Of a DNA stretch of 32,376 nt, positions 8,397 through 15,187 are shown piece by piece. Both the position numbers and the translations under genes were made by a program. Each line of letters starts with the position of its first letter. The first letter of the stretch is position 1. This DNA is from Mageeibacillus sp. UBA1212 (GTDB lineage: Bacteria > Bacillota > Clostridia > UBA1212). Where the stretch lies: NCBI GenBank assembly GCA_002309655.1, contig DBXM01000047.1:1-32376 (forward strand), given 5' to 3'. The notes beneath the pieces were generated by a model. That model was given only the letters and a program-made list of their open reading frames with translations. It had not been told where the DNA came from and made no database searches.

Positions 8397-9011
8397 TTAG
8401 ATCACCTTTGTGTAGGGCTTCAGCCTTACGACGACGCACCGCTGAGGCTCGATTCCGAAGCTCTCGGTCTCGACCATACGGTTCGTCTGGAGGGCGGTGT
8501 GAACGATTCTGCGCTCTGCTGCCGGCATAGGCGGAAGCTGAATGGGTCTGCGGTACTTGCAGACGCGGGCCGCTGTGCTGTTGGCAAGGTCGATCAGCTT
8601 TTTCTCTTTATTGGCGCGGTAGTTTTCGCAGTCGACGATGACTCTCTTGTAGACGTCCTTGTCCCTGTTGACGAGAATGTTGGCGAGGTAGGAAATCGCG
8701 TAGATCGCGTCGCCGCGCTTGCCGATAATGCCGCTCACGTTTTCGCCGGTGATGTCGACTTTGATGGTTTCTTCGTCCGGGTAGGAGAAGCGGATCGTGC
8801 CGTCGGCGTTGAGATAGGACATTACGGTGTCAAGAAAAGACTTGATTTTGGCTTCGTCCGTGATGTGTTCGGTGACTTTGACCACTGAGAGGTCGTTCTC
8901 GTTGCCCAAAATCTCCACGTCGGCATTCTCGATGTCGATGTTGAATTCTTCAAGTGCCAGAGCAATCGCCTCTTCGACGGTTTTTGCCTTTTTAATAACA
9001 CTTCTTGCCAT
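8397..9011 (-). CDS. jag: Jag/KhpB RNA-binding protein (SpoIIIJ-associated)
   Basis: RNA-binding protein found next to yidC in Firmicutes. In streptococci and relatives KhpB/Jag pairs with KhpA and affects cell elongation and division. The 204 residues contain three parts in order: a Jag-N segment (KKAKTVEEAIALALEEF near the start), a KH-type domain with IGKRGDAIYAISYLANILVN around 119-138, and an R3H domain (RVIVDCENYRANKEKKLIDLANSTAARV) ending in FGIEPQRCVVV. The ATG at 9011 has AAAGAGGT five bases upstream and lies one base after the yidC stop, so expression is coupled to yidC. Confidence 0.94.
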   Translation of the reverse strand: MARSVIKKAKTVEEAIALALEEFNIDIENADVEILGNENDLSVVKVTEHITDEAKIKSFLDTVMSYLNADGTIRFSYPDEETIKVDITGENVSGIIGKRGDAIYAISYLANILVNRDKDVYKRVIVDCENYRANKEKKLIDLANSTAARVCKYRRPIQLPPMPAAERRIVHTALQTNRMVETESFGIEPQRCVVVRLKPYTKVI

Positions 9012-9012
9012 T

Positions 9013-9876
9013 TTAAACCTCTTTCTTCTTTAAAAAGAATTTGTTGATTAAAATTGTCTGGAGCAGCGACAGAAGGTTGCTGACAGCCCAGTAAAAACCG
9101 AGGCCCGCGGGCGCGCTCATGGCGATACCGAACGTGAGAAGCGGCATAAAGAGCATGAACATTCTCATCGAGCGGCCGGTGGGATCGGCGGATTTGTCTT
9201 TTTTGTTGCGGTTCGGCGAACTGACCCACTGAAGGAGATACTGCGTCGCGAGTGTGACAAGCGGAATCAGAAGCAGGGGGGCCAGCGCCCAGGATTTTTC
9301 GGTGAAGCAGCTGAAAGGAACCGCTCCGAGGTCGAAAATCTTGAGGAACTTCATGTTGACGAAGCTGCTGCCGTTCATAATGGAGGTGACTTCGTCGGTG
9401 ACGGCGGAGGGGTTGTTGAGAAAATAGGAATTAACCTTCAGCTGGTCAACGTTTTTGATTTGCTCGATTGGAGCTGGTTGCATGATGGCGGCGAGTTTGT
9501 TCACTGCCTCGGTGCCGAGACCGGCGATGTACGTGAGCGGCGCGCGGATGATGTTGTAGACCACGATGATAACGGGGAACATTATCAGGGTGGGAAGGCA
9601 GCCGGACATCGGATTCACGTTGTATTTCGTGTAGATCTTCTGCTGCTCCTGCATGTAGAGCTGGTTGTCGTTGCCGCAGGCCTTCTTGAGAGCGTCGAGT
9701 TCGGGCTGGAGAGCCTGGGTGCGGAGCGTGGAGAGCTGCTGTTTAAGCGTGAGGGGAAGCAGCAGAATCTTTACGAAGATCGTAAAGTAAATGATTGCCA
9801 GTCCGTAATTCCCGAAAGCCAGGTACGTTGATATGTAGTTCAAGATAACCCCGAAGGGTTGAGCCAGAAAATTCAT
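9013..9876 (-). CDS. yidC: Membrane protein insertase YidC/Oxa1 family
   Basis: Inserts and folds membrane proteins, alone or with Sec; Fo subunits a and c are classic clients. The start is taken as the ATG at 9876 (MNFLAQPFG, 287 residues), with AAAGGG seven bases upstream; an in-frame TTG at 9912 would add 12 residues. Hydrophobic segments are visible at FGNYGLAIIYFTIFVKILLLPL, with LTLKQQLS and a cytoplasmic hairpin after it, then CLPTLIMFPVIIVVYNIIRAPL, APLLLIPLVTLATQYLLQW, and FMPLLTFGIAMSAPAGLGFYWAVSNLLS. The protein ends in a basic tail. No lipobox is seen, unlike the SpoIIIJ-type lipoproteins of Bacillus. Confidence 0.95.
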   Translation of the reverse strand: MNFLAQPFGVILNYISTYLAFGNYGLAIIYFTIFVKILLLPLTLKQQLSTLRTQALQPELDALKKACGNDNQLYMQEQQKIYTKYNVNPMSGCLPTLIMFPVIIVVYNIIRAPLTYIAGLGTEAVNKLAAIMQPAPIEQIKNVDQLKVNSYFLNNPSAVTDEVTSIMNGSSFVNMKFLKIFDLGAVPFSCFTEKSWALAPLLLIPLVTLATQYLLQWVSSPNRNKKDKSADPTGRSMRMFMLFMPLLTFGIAMSAPAGLGFYWAVSNLLSLLQTILINKFFLKKKEV

Positions 9877-9939
9877 AATTGACCCTTTCGCGGGAATGCC
9901 GGCCAAAATCAAAAAGCCGGCGCGGATCGTTGGGTTGCG

Positions 9940-10182
9940 TTAATTGACGGGGTCGTAACCGCCTTTCCCGAACGGATTGCAGCGGAGAACGCGCCAGACG
10001 GCCATGCAGGTGCCTTTTGCGGCGCCGTGCTTGCCGATTGCGTCAATTGCATACTGGGAACAGGTGGGGTAAAAACGGCAGCAGGGGGCTTTCGCCGGCG
10101 AGATGAACCGCCTGTAGAAGCGGATGACACCGATGAGCGCCTTTTTTGTGAGATTGGAAACGGATGTAAAAAATTTTTTCAT
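9940..10182 (-). CDS. yidD: Membrane protein insertion efficiency factor YidD
   Basis: Small membrane-associated protein that assists YidC-dependent insertion. The conserved family block is clear: LIGVIRFYRRFISPAKAP, then CRFYPTCSQYA with its Cys residues, and C-terminal RCNPFGKGGYDPV. The ATG at 10182 gives 80 residues, the normal size; an upstream TTG at 10197 would add only five. No strong ribosome binding site precedes either start. It starts 27 bases after the rnpA stop, consistent with coupling within the rpmH-rnpA-yidD-yidC series. Confidence 0.95.
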   Translation of the reverse strand: MKKFFTSVSNLTKKALIGVIRFYRRFISPAKAPCCRFYPTCSQYAIDAIGKHGAAKGTCMAVWRVLRCNPFGKGGYDPVN

Positions 10183-10209
10183 GATACACACCGCCAACCG
10201 GGCCTGCTG

Positions 10210-10680
10210 TTATAAACCGTTTTCGCCCGCGGATTTTTGCGTTTCCGGAGCGCTGCCCGCAGCCTTGTCAGGAGACTTATCAGACGCTTTGTCCGAAGTT
10301 TTAGCCGGAACGAGAATCTGAAGGCTGCGCAAAATCGAGCACAGTTCCCTGTGAATTTCGCCGTAGGACGGTACGTAGACCGCTCTCAGCTTGCGCCCCG
10401 GCGTCGCGGCTGCCCTTTGAGATGCCCGCGCTGTCACGATGATGTCGAAATTCCCGTTCAAACTGTTCCTCACGGTACGAAAAGACTCGCGGACCAGGCG
10501 CTTGAATCTGTTTCGCTGGACGCTGTTCCCGAACTTTTTCCCGACGGTAATGCCGAGTCTGGAGCGCCCGCGGCTGTTTTTCAAGGCACTGACCGCGATA
10601 TAACGACCGCTCTTCCGGACGCCCTTTTTGTAGGCGCGCTGGAATTCACTGTTCGATTTGACAGAAAAAGTCGCCTTCAT
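10210..10680 (-). CDS. rnpA: Ribonuclease P protein component
   Basis: Protein subunit that helps the catalytic RNA of RNase P bind pre-tRNA leaders. Family signature: FQRAYKKGVRKSGRYIAV near the start, then RSRLGITVGKKFGNSVQRNRFKRLVRESFR, the basic RNR motif. The usual protein is about 110-125 residues. Here, after IHRELCSILRSLQILV, there is an extra low-complexity tail of about 33 residues repeating SDKASDKSPDK and rich in Ala, Ser, Pro and Lys. The ATG at 10680 has no obvious ribosome binding site and lies 44 bases after rpmH, so translation may depend on coupling. The RNase P RNA gene was not seen here. Confidence 0.95.
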   Translation of the reverse strand: MKATFSVKSNSEFQRAYKKGVRKSGRYIAVSALKNSRGRSRLGITVGKKFGNSVQRNRFKRLVRESFRTVRNSLNGNFDIIVTARASQRAAATPGRKLRAVYVPSYGEIHRELCSILRSLQILVPAKTSDKASDKSPDKAAGSAPETQKSAGENGL

Positions 10681-10724
10681 CGAGTCTGGAAAACGAAAAA
10701 CACCGGTTCGGCAAAAACGAAATC

Positions 10725-10859
10725 TTATGCGGAAAGAACTTTTCTGCCCTTAGCTCTCCTTCTGCTGAGAACTTTTCTGCCGTTGGCAGTGGACATTCTT
10801 GCTCTGAAGCCGTGCACCTTGCTTCTCTGCCTTGTATTAGGCTGGAAAGGTCTGATCAT
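10725..10859 (-). CDS. rpmH: 50S ribosomal protein L34
   Basis: Complete 44-codon gene reading MIRPFQPNTRQRSKVHGF at the start and ending RRAKGRKVLSA, which is L34 from end to end. The family's usual second residue is Lys (MKRTFQPN), here Ile. AGGAGGTG lies six bases before the ATG at 10859. A near-perfect sigma-A promoter lies 45-75 bases upstream, so this is the head of the minus-strand rpmH-rnpA-yidD-yidC-jag-mnmE-mnmG-rsmG series. In most Firmicutes dnaA is the divergent neighbour; here the divergent neighbour is a metallophosphoesterase-like gene. Confidence 0.97.
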   Translation of the reverse strand: MIRPFQPNTRQRSKVHGFRARMSTANGRKVLSRRRAKGRKVLSA

Positions 10860-10903
10860 TTGAAACACCTCCTGTTTGGTGAAATAGTGCCATATTCCGT
10901 AAA

Positions 10904-10932
10904 AGTATACTACGGGATCGCCCCTGTGTCAA
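10904..10932 (-). promoter_or_regulatory. Strong promoter of the rpmH-rnpA operon
   Basis: On the minus strand, TTGACA (10927-10932), exactly 17 bases, and TATACT (10904-10909) match the sigma-A consensus at 11 of 12 positions. Placement 45 bases before the rpmH start codon supports it. Confidence 0.88.
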
Positions 10933-11048
10933 GCAAAAGACCGCAAGGGAATATGATTATAATATAAGAAGGGGAGCGTTTGCAAGTGGTTTCTTGCGGA
11001 AATGAAGGGAAAAACCGGAGCAAAATCGGGCGTGAACGGGCAAACCGG

Positions 11049-11077
11049 TTGAACGGACGGCGCGAAAAAGGTATAAT
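11049..11077 (+). promoter_or_regulatory. Promoter for the metallophosphoesterase-like gene
   Basis: TTGAAC (11049-11054), 17 bases, then a perfect TATAAT (11072-11077). Transcription would begin near 11084, upstream of the ATG at 11175 and downstream of the alternative TTG at 10980, which supports the shorter protein. A second TATAAT at 10958-10963 lacks a recognisable -35. Confidence 0.65.
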
Positions 11078-11174
11078 ATACTTGCTAAATGTGCGTCGCG
11101 ACTCGCTTCATGAACGATTCACGAAGCAGCCCGCAGACCGCTTGGCAAAACGCAGGAACGCTGAAGGCAGGAAA

Positions 11175-12164
11175 ATGAAGAAACTCAGAAGAAATCAGTA
11201 TATTTCCCGGAGCACGAAGGACAGCTTTTTCGTCGACGAGAAGAAAAAGAGGCCGATCATTCCGCTTATTATCGTCGGGGTCATTCTTGCAGCGGTGCTC
11301 GCGTTCTTTATCTACGGCCTGAGGTACGGCGGGAAGGTCGTTATCGCGCGCGCGACGGTCGAGAGCGCCCAACTGCCGAAGAGTTTTGACGGGTACAAGA
11401 TTCTCCAGATCAGCGACGTGTACGGCAAGGAATTCGGCGAGCGGCAGAAGAAGATTCACGACCTGCTGAAGGACGAGGACTACGACATGGTCATCTTCAC
11501 CGGCGACTACATGGGGAACGACACCGACCCGGACTTCTGGGTGATCCGCGACATTATCGAGGGGCTCAAGGAGGACGTGCCGATTTACTACGTTCTCGGC
11601 GAAAACGACTACACGCCCGCAAACGCGAGCGAGACCAGCGAAAAGTGGAAAATGTGCATCGTTCCGCCGCGGAAGCTGGAGATTATGAGCCTTTTCGAGG
11701 AGTACGGCGGCATGTTCGTGTATCCGGCGCAGATCGTCACGAACGAGAGCGGGGATTCGATCTACCTGACCGGAATAAGCTACGACCGCGAGGCGCTGAA
11801 TGCGATGGATTTTGACCAGGACGTGGATTTCAGCATCTGCGTCACGCACAAACCGATCAACTACAACGTCACGCGGCGCCTGAAGGACGTCAACAAGCGG
11901 ACCCTCACGGAGGTCGACTACGATCTGAGCCTTTCCGGGCACACGTTCGGAGGGCAGTACAGGCTGCCCGTTCTCGGCGCGATCTTCTCGGACGAAGAGG
12001 GCTGGTTCCCGCAGGAAAAATCGCTTCGCGGCATCAGCAAGGACGACGCGGGAAGGTACAATTACATTAACGGCGGGCTGGGAGTCGCGAGCGGTTTCAG
12101 ATTTTTCAGCAATCCGGAGATTTCGATCATCGAACTGAAGTGCGCGGACACTTCGAAAAAGTAG
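11175..12164 (+). CDS. Membrane-anchored metallophosphoesterase-fold protein with missing metal ligands
   Basis: Resembles YkuE-type calcineurin-like phosphoesterases: FDGYKILQISD, VIFTGDY, YYVLGEND, CVTHKP, LSLSGHTFGGQ and a C-terminal GLGVASGFRFFSNPEISIIELK occur in family order. The start at 11175 (329 residues) follows the promoter; a TTG at 10980 would add 65 residues with no homology. One transmembrane helix at about 28-48 (IIPLIIVGVILAAVLAFFIYGL) puts the domain outside the cell. Several canonical metal-binding residues are replaced: DxH is DVY (81-83), GNHD is GEND (142-145), and GHTH is GHTF (255-258). The Asp of GD (110-111) and H225 remain. It may be catalytically dead or bind metal differently. 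The neighbouring CapA-like gene points to an envelope role, which is inference. Confidence 0.8.
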   Translation: MKKLRRNQYISRSTKDSFFVDEKKKRPIIPLIIVGVILAAVLAFFIYGLRYGGKVVIARATVESAQLPKSFDGYKILQISDVYGKEFGERQKKIHDLLKDEDYDMVIFTGDYMGNDTDPDFWVIRDIIEGLKEDVPIYYVLGENDYTPANASETSEKWKMCIVPPRKLEIMSLFEEYGGMFVYPAQIVTNESGDSIYLTGISYDREALNAMDFDQDVDFSICVTHKPINYNVTRRLKDVNKRTLTEVDYDLSLSGHTFGGQYRLPVLGAIFSDEEGWFPQEKSLRGISKDDAGRYNYINGGLGVASGFRFFSNPEISIIELKCADTSKK

Positions 12165-12186
12165 GGGCTGCAAACAAGCAGAGATC

Positions 12187-12206
12187 CCTAAAAATAGCAA
12201 AAATCC
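12187..12206. repeat. Intergenic CTAAAAATAG motif copy
   Basis: CCTAAAAATAGCAAAAATCC in the 95-base spacer before the CapA-like gene. It shares its core and its orientation on the + strand with copies at 1180, 4859 and 13708. Confidence 0.4.
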
Positions 12207-12259
12207 GGCGGCGCGGTGAAGACCGCAGCGCCTGAACGCTTTCGCAGAAAAGAGATACT

Positions 12260-13711
12260 ATGAACCGAAAGTTTTTGAAAAGAATATTGCAGCTGGCGAT
12301 AATTGTAATGGTCGCGGCGAGCCTCATTTTCGTCGTCTCCGTGATTCTCAACGGTATCAACAAGAGCTTCCACTCCAAAGACGACAAGGAGCCCACGGCG
12401 GCGCCGGACGTCAACCCGACATCCGACGCGGAAAATCCGACAGCCAACGCGGAAACGCCGGACGCGACACAGGGACAAACTACGCCTGAACCGACGCAGG
12501 AGCCGCAGCTGATCACCTACAAAGACGTGAGCCTTCTCGCGGCGGGAGACGTTATGGTCTACGAGTCGATGTGGGTTTCGGCGAAGCAGTACGGCGGCGA
12601 CAGGTACGACTTCTCGGAGATGACGAAGTACGTTTCAGAGATCATTAAAGACGCCGACGTGGCCGTTTTCAACCTTGAGACGACCTGCGCGGGCGAGGAC
12701 ATCGGCTACAGCGCCTATCCGCTTTTCAATTCGCCGGACAGCATTATTTCGACGATGAAGGAGGCGGGGTTCGACGTCGCGCTTTTCGCGAACAACCACA
12801 CCTACGACAAGGGGCACCGCGGACTGATCCGCACGCAGGAACTTCTCGCCCAGAACGGTCTTAAAGTTATCGGCACAAGAACGTCGGAAAGCGCGAAAAG
12901 CTACGGCGTTTTCGAGTTTGAAGGTGTCAGGTTCGGGATGATGAACTTCTGCTACGAGGACGGCCCGGACGAGAAAATGGCCGACAAATCGTACAAATAC
13001 CTGAACTGGAACCTTCTCGACAAGGAGGACATGCCGCTGGTCGACACGTTCAACAGCGTGAGGCTCGACGAGTTTTACGCGGAGGCGGAGGCCAGAATCG
13101 CGGAGATGAAGGCGCAGGGAGCGGATCTGATCGTTGTGTTCCTGCACTGGGGAACCGAGTACGAAGAGGCCGCGAACAGCGAGCAGAAGGCGATCGCGAA
13201 GAAAATGTGCGACCTTGGAGTCGACGTTCTGATCGGCGGGCACTCGCACACGGTCGAGCCCACGGAAAAAGTCGTTTCTTCGGACGGAACCAGGAACATG
13301 CTCTGCTTCTACTCCCTCGGAAACTACACGAGCGCGCAGAACCGGGCGACCTTCAAGGCGGGAACGTCCTACGCCTGGCTGACGGAAAACGAGCTTATGG
13401 CGAAGTTTGTGGTCAGAAAGTACTCGACGGGGGAGACGGTCGTGATCAACGCGCAGTACTATCCGTGCTGGATGCACCGCCACACCGTCAACGAGAGGCT
13501 CGTTTTCAACATCGTTCCGCTTGAGAAAGCGCTTGCCAGCGACGATTCGAAGTCGCGCTACGGCCTTCTTGAGAGCTCGTTCGGCGTCGAACACGCCACG
13601 ACCGCGTACAACTACATCGTCAATCTCGTAAAATCCGGAATCGAGGACTTCAATTCGAGCGTCGTGCTTCCTTATGAGGCGGGCGACCCGAGACTCGCTC
13701 CAGGGTACTAA
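12260..13711 (+). CDS. CapA-family (poly-gamma-glutamate synthesis-like) anchored protein
   Basis: The CapA domain has a calcineurin-like fold; CapA/PgsA takes part in poly-gamma-glutamate export in Bacillus, but most homologues are uncharacterised. An N-terminal transmembrane helix (about 10-30, ILQLAIIVMVAASLIFVVSVIL) is followed by a 40-residue Thr/Pro/Glu/Ala-rich linker, so the domain is extracytoplasmic. Conserved elements in order are LLAAGDVM (93-99), VFNLE (136-140), LFANNHTYDKG (175-185), VVFLHWGTEY (292-301), VLIGGHSHTVEP (323-334) and FYSLGNY (350-356). All ligand motifs look intact, unlike the preceding gene. The ATG at 12260 has a weak AGAGA upstream. No capBC or pgsBC partners are visible, so a polyglutamate role is not supported; the family call is secure. 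Confidence 0.9.
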   Translation: MNRKFLKRILQLAIIVMVAASLIFVVSVILNGINKSFHSKDDKEPTAAPDVNPTSDAENPTANAETPDATQGQTTPEPTQEPQLITYKDVSLLAAGDVMVYESMWVSAKQYGGDRYDFSEMTKYVSEIIKDADVAVFNLETTCAGEDIGYSAYPLFNSPDSIISTMKEAGFDVALFANNHTYDKGHRGLIRTQELLAQNGLKVIGTRTSESAKSYGVFEFEGVRFGMMNFCYEDGPDEKMADKSYKYLNWNLLDKEDMPLVDTFNSVRLDEFYAEAEARIAEMKAQGADLIVVFLHWGTEYEEAANSEQKAIAKKMCDLGVDVLIGGHSHTVEPTEKVVSSDGTRNMLCFYSLGNYTSAQNRATFKAGTSYAWLTENELMAKFVVRKYSTGETVVINAQYYPCWMHRHTVNERLVFNIVPLEKALASDDSKSRYGLLESSFGVEHATTAYNYIVNLVKSGIEDFNSSVVLPYEAGDPRLAPGY

Positions 13712-13804
13712 AAATAGGCAAAATCAGGCAAAACAGGCTCAGCGGCCGGCGCGGCGAACAACGGGAATTTCCGTACCCGGAACCGGCGGAAAGAGGCTCA
13801 TTAA

Positions 13805-14581
13805 ATGACAGCTAACTACCATACACACACCAAAAGATGCAACCATGCGGGCGGAACGGACCGCGAGTACGTCGAGGCGGCGGTTGCCGCGGGAATTAAG
13901 ACGCTCGGGTTTTCGGATCACAGCCCGTATCTTTTTCCCGAGGAGTTCGGGAATTACTACTCTTCGTTCAGAATGCACCCGCAGGAGCTACCGGGGTACG
14001 TTCAATCGGTGACGGCGCTGCGTGACGAGTTCAAGGGGAAGATCGACGTTCATGTCGGGGTCGAGCTCGAGTACTATCCGAAGTGCTTTGACAAAACCGA
14101 AAAGTTCCTGAAGGACGGCGGCATCGAGTATTTCCTGCTCGGGCAGCATTTCATCCGGAATGAAGCCGACGAAGGCGCGACGCCCGCTTCCTGGACGCCG
14201 CAGGACAGGGAGAGGTTTGTCGAGCACACGGACACGACCGTGAAGTGCATCGAGAGCGGGAAGTTTTTCTACATCGCGCATCCGGACGTTTTCAAATTTG
14301 ATGCGGACGACGTTTTCTATAAGGAGACGGTCGCGAGGATCTGCGAGGCGGCGAAAAAGTGCGACGTGCCGCTTGAAATCAATCTGCTGGGGTTCAGGGG
14401 GAAGCGGTACTACCCGAATCCGCTTTTCTGGCAGGTCGCGGGGGAGATCGGCGCGCCGGTCATTATCGGCGTGGACGCCCACGACCCGAGAGCGCTGCTG
14501 GAGGCTGACGACGCGGCGGCGGAGGCGGTTCGCGAGTTCGGGAAGTTCGGGCTGAAGTTCGTCGAGCGCGAGCTGGGCTGA
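13805..14581 (+). CDS. PHP-domain phosphatase, histidinol-phosphatase-like (HisK type)
   Basis: PHP-fold metal-dependent phosphoesterase of 258 residues, close to HisK histidinol-phosphatases (about 260-270). Metal motifs visible: YHTHTKRCNH (5-14), LGFSDHSP (38-45), GVELEYY (78-84), LGQHFI (111-116), YIAHPDVFKF (158-167) and GVDAHDP (221-227). The usual role is dephosphorylating L-histidinol phosphate, but no other his genes are nearby, so the substrate could be different. The ATG at 13805 has AAAGAGG eight bases upstream. It follows the CapA-like gene by 93 bases on the same strand and ends at a shared bidirectional terminator. Family confident, exact substrate open. Confidence 0.88.
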   Translation: MTANYHTHTKRCNHAGGTDREYVEAAVAAGIKTLGFSDHSPYLFPEEFGNYYSSFRMHPQELPGYVQSVTALRDEFKGKIDVHVGVELEYYPKCFDKTEKFLKDGGIEYFLLGQHFIRNEADEGATPASWTPQDRERFVEHTDTTVKCIESGKFFYIAHPDVFKFDADDVFYKETVARICEAAKKCDVPLEINLLGFRGKRYYPNPLFWQVAGEIGAPVIIGVDAHDPRALLEADDAAAEAVREFGKFGLKFVERELG

Positions 14582-14628
14582 TTCAGAAACAAGGCCGTAA
14601 AGCCCTCGAAAATGATATTAAAACGCGA

Positions 14629-14653
14629 AAAAGGCTCCGGGAAGGGGCCTTTT
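14629..14653. terminator. Bidirectional intrinsic terminator
   Basis: A 10-bp stem, AAAAGGCTCC (14629-14638) with GGGGCCTTTT (14644-14653) including one G-U pair, closes a GGGAA loop. It lies between the convergent PHP gene and atpC, with T-runs on each side. Confidence 0.85.
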
Positions 14654-14688
14654 CGAATAATTCGGGTAGTTTGCGTATATTGAAAAAC

Positions 14689-15090
14689 TTATTTTTTCGA
14701 CGCGACGGCGAGGCGGGAGAGAGCGCGCAGAAGTCTCGCTTTGGCGGCGGCCTCTTCGGTGGCGTCTTTCGCTTCTTTAATGAGCTCTTCGGCGTGTTTT
14801 TTTGCCGCGATGGCGCGGTTGACGTCGATCTCGTCGGCGTACTCGAACGTGGTGACGACCAGCCGGACCTTTTTGTCCGAAACGGAGACGAACCCGCCCG
14901 AAATCGCGGCGAGACGGCTCTTCTTGTCGACAGTGATTTTCGCGCGGCCGATGCCTATCGTGGCAAGGTAGTCGATGTGACCCGGCAGAATTTCAACGTC
15001 GCCCTCGGTGGTGCGAACGAGCAGGCGCTCGGCTTCGCCCGAGAACGGACGGTTGTCGGGTGTGACTATTTCGAGATGAAAAGTGCTCAT
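14689..15090 (-). CDS. atpC: ATP synthase F1 epsilon subunit
   Basis: Central-stalk subunit that couples rotation and can inhibit ATP hydrolysis. The beta-sandwich opening STFHLEIVTPDNRPFSGEAERLLVRTTEGDVEILPGHIDYLATIGIG is typical, and the C-terminal helical pair is Ala/Glu/Lys rich (AEELIKEAKDATEEAAAKARLLRALSRL). Length 133. AAGGAGG precedes the ATG at 15090 but with a long 12-base spacing. It is the last gene of the operon and runs into a bidirectional terminator. The 97-base spacer to atpD contains a short direct repeat. Confidence 0.96.
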   Translation of the reverse strand: MSTFHLEIVTPDNRPFSGEAERLLVRTTEGDVEILPGHIDYLATIGIGRAKITVDKKSRLAAISGGFVSVSDKKVRLVVTTFEYADEIDVNRAIAAKKHAEELIKEAKDATEEAAAKARLLRALSRLAVASKK

Positions 15091-15128
15091 TTAAAGCTCG
15101 CGCCTCCTTTCCGGGTGCGTCAACTAAA

Positions 15129-15164
15129 TCAAAAGCGTGCGTCTGAATATTCAAAAGCGTGCGT
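15129..15164. repeat. 14-bp direct repeat in atpD-atpC spacer
   Basis: TCAAAAGCGTGCGT occurs at 15129-15142 and 15151-15164 (22-base period), flanked on both outer sides by copies of AACTAA. No function is evident. Confidence 0.6.
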
Positions 15165-15187
15165 TCGCGCAACTAAGAGAGTTACCG

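Noticed and set aside
11085..12200. Long minus-strand frame opposite the metallophosphoesterase-like gene
   Set aside because: Composition rich in Arg, Val, Asp and His typical of a shadow; the plus frame has promoter, ordered motifs and a transmembrane helix.
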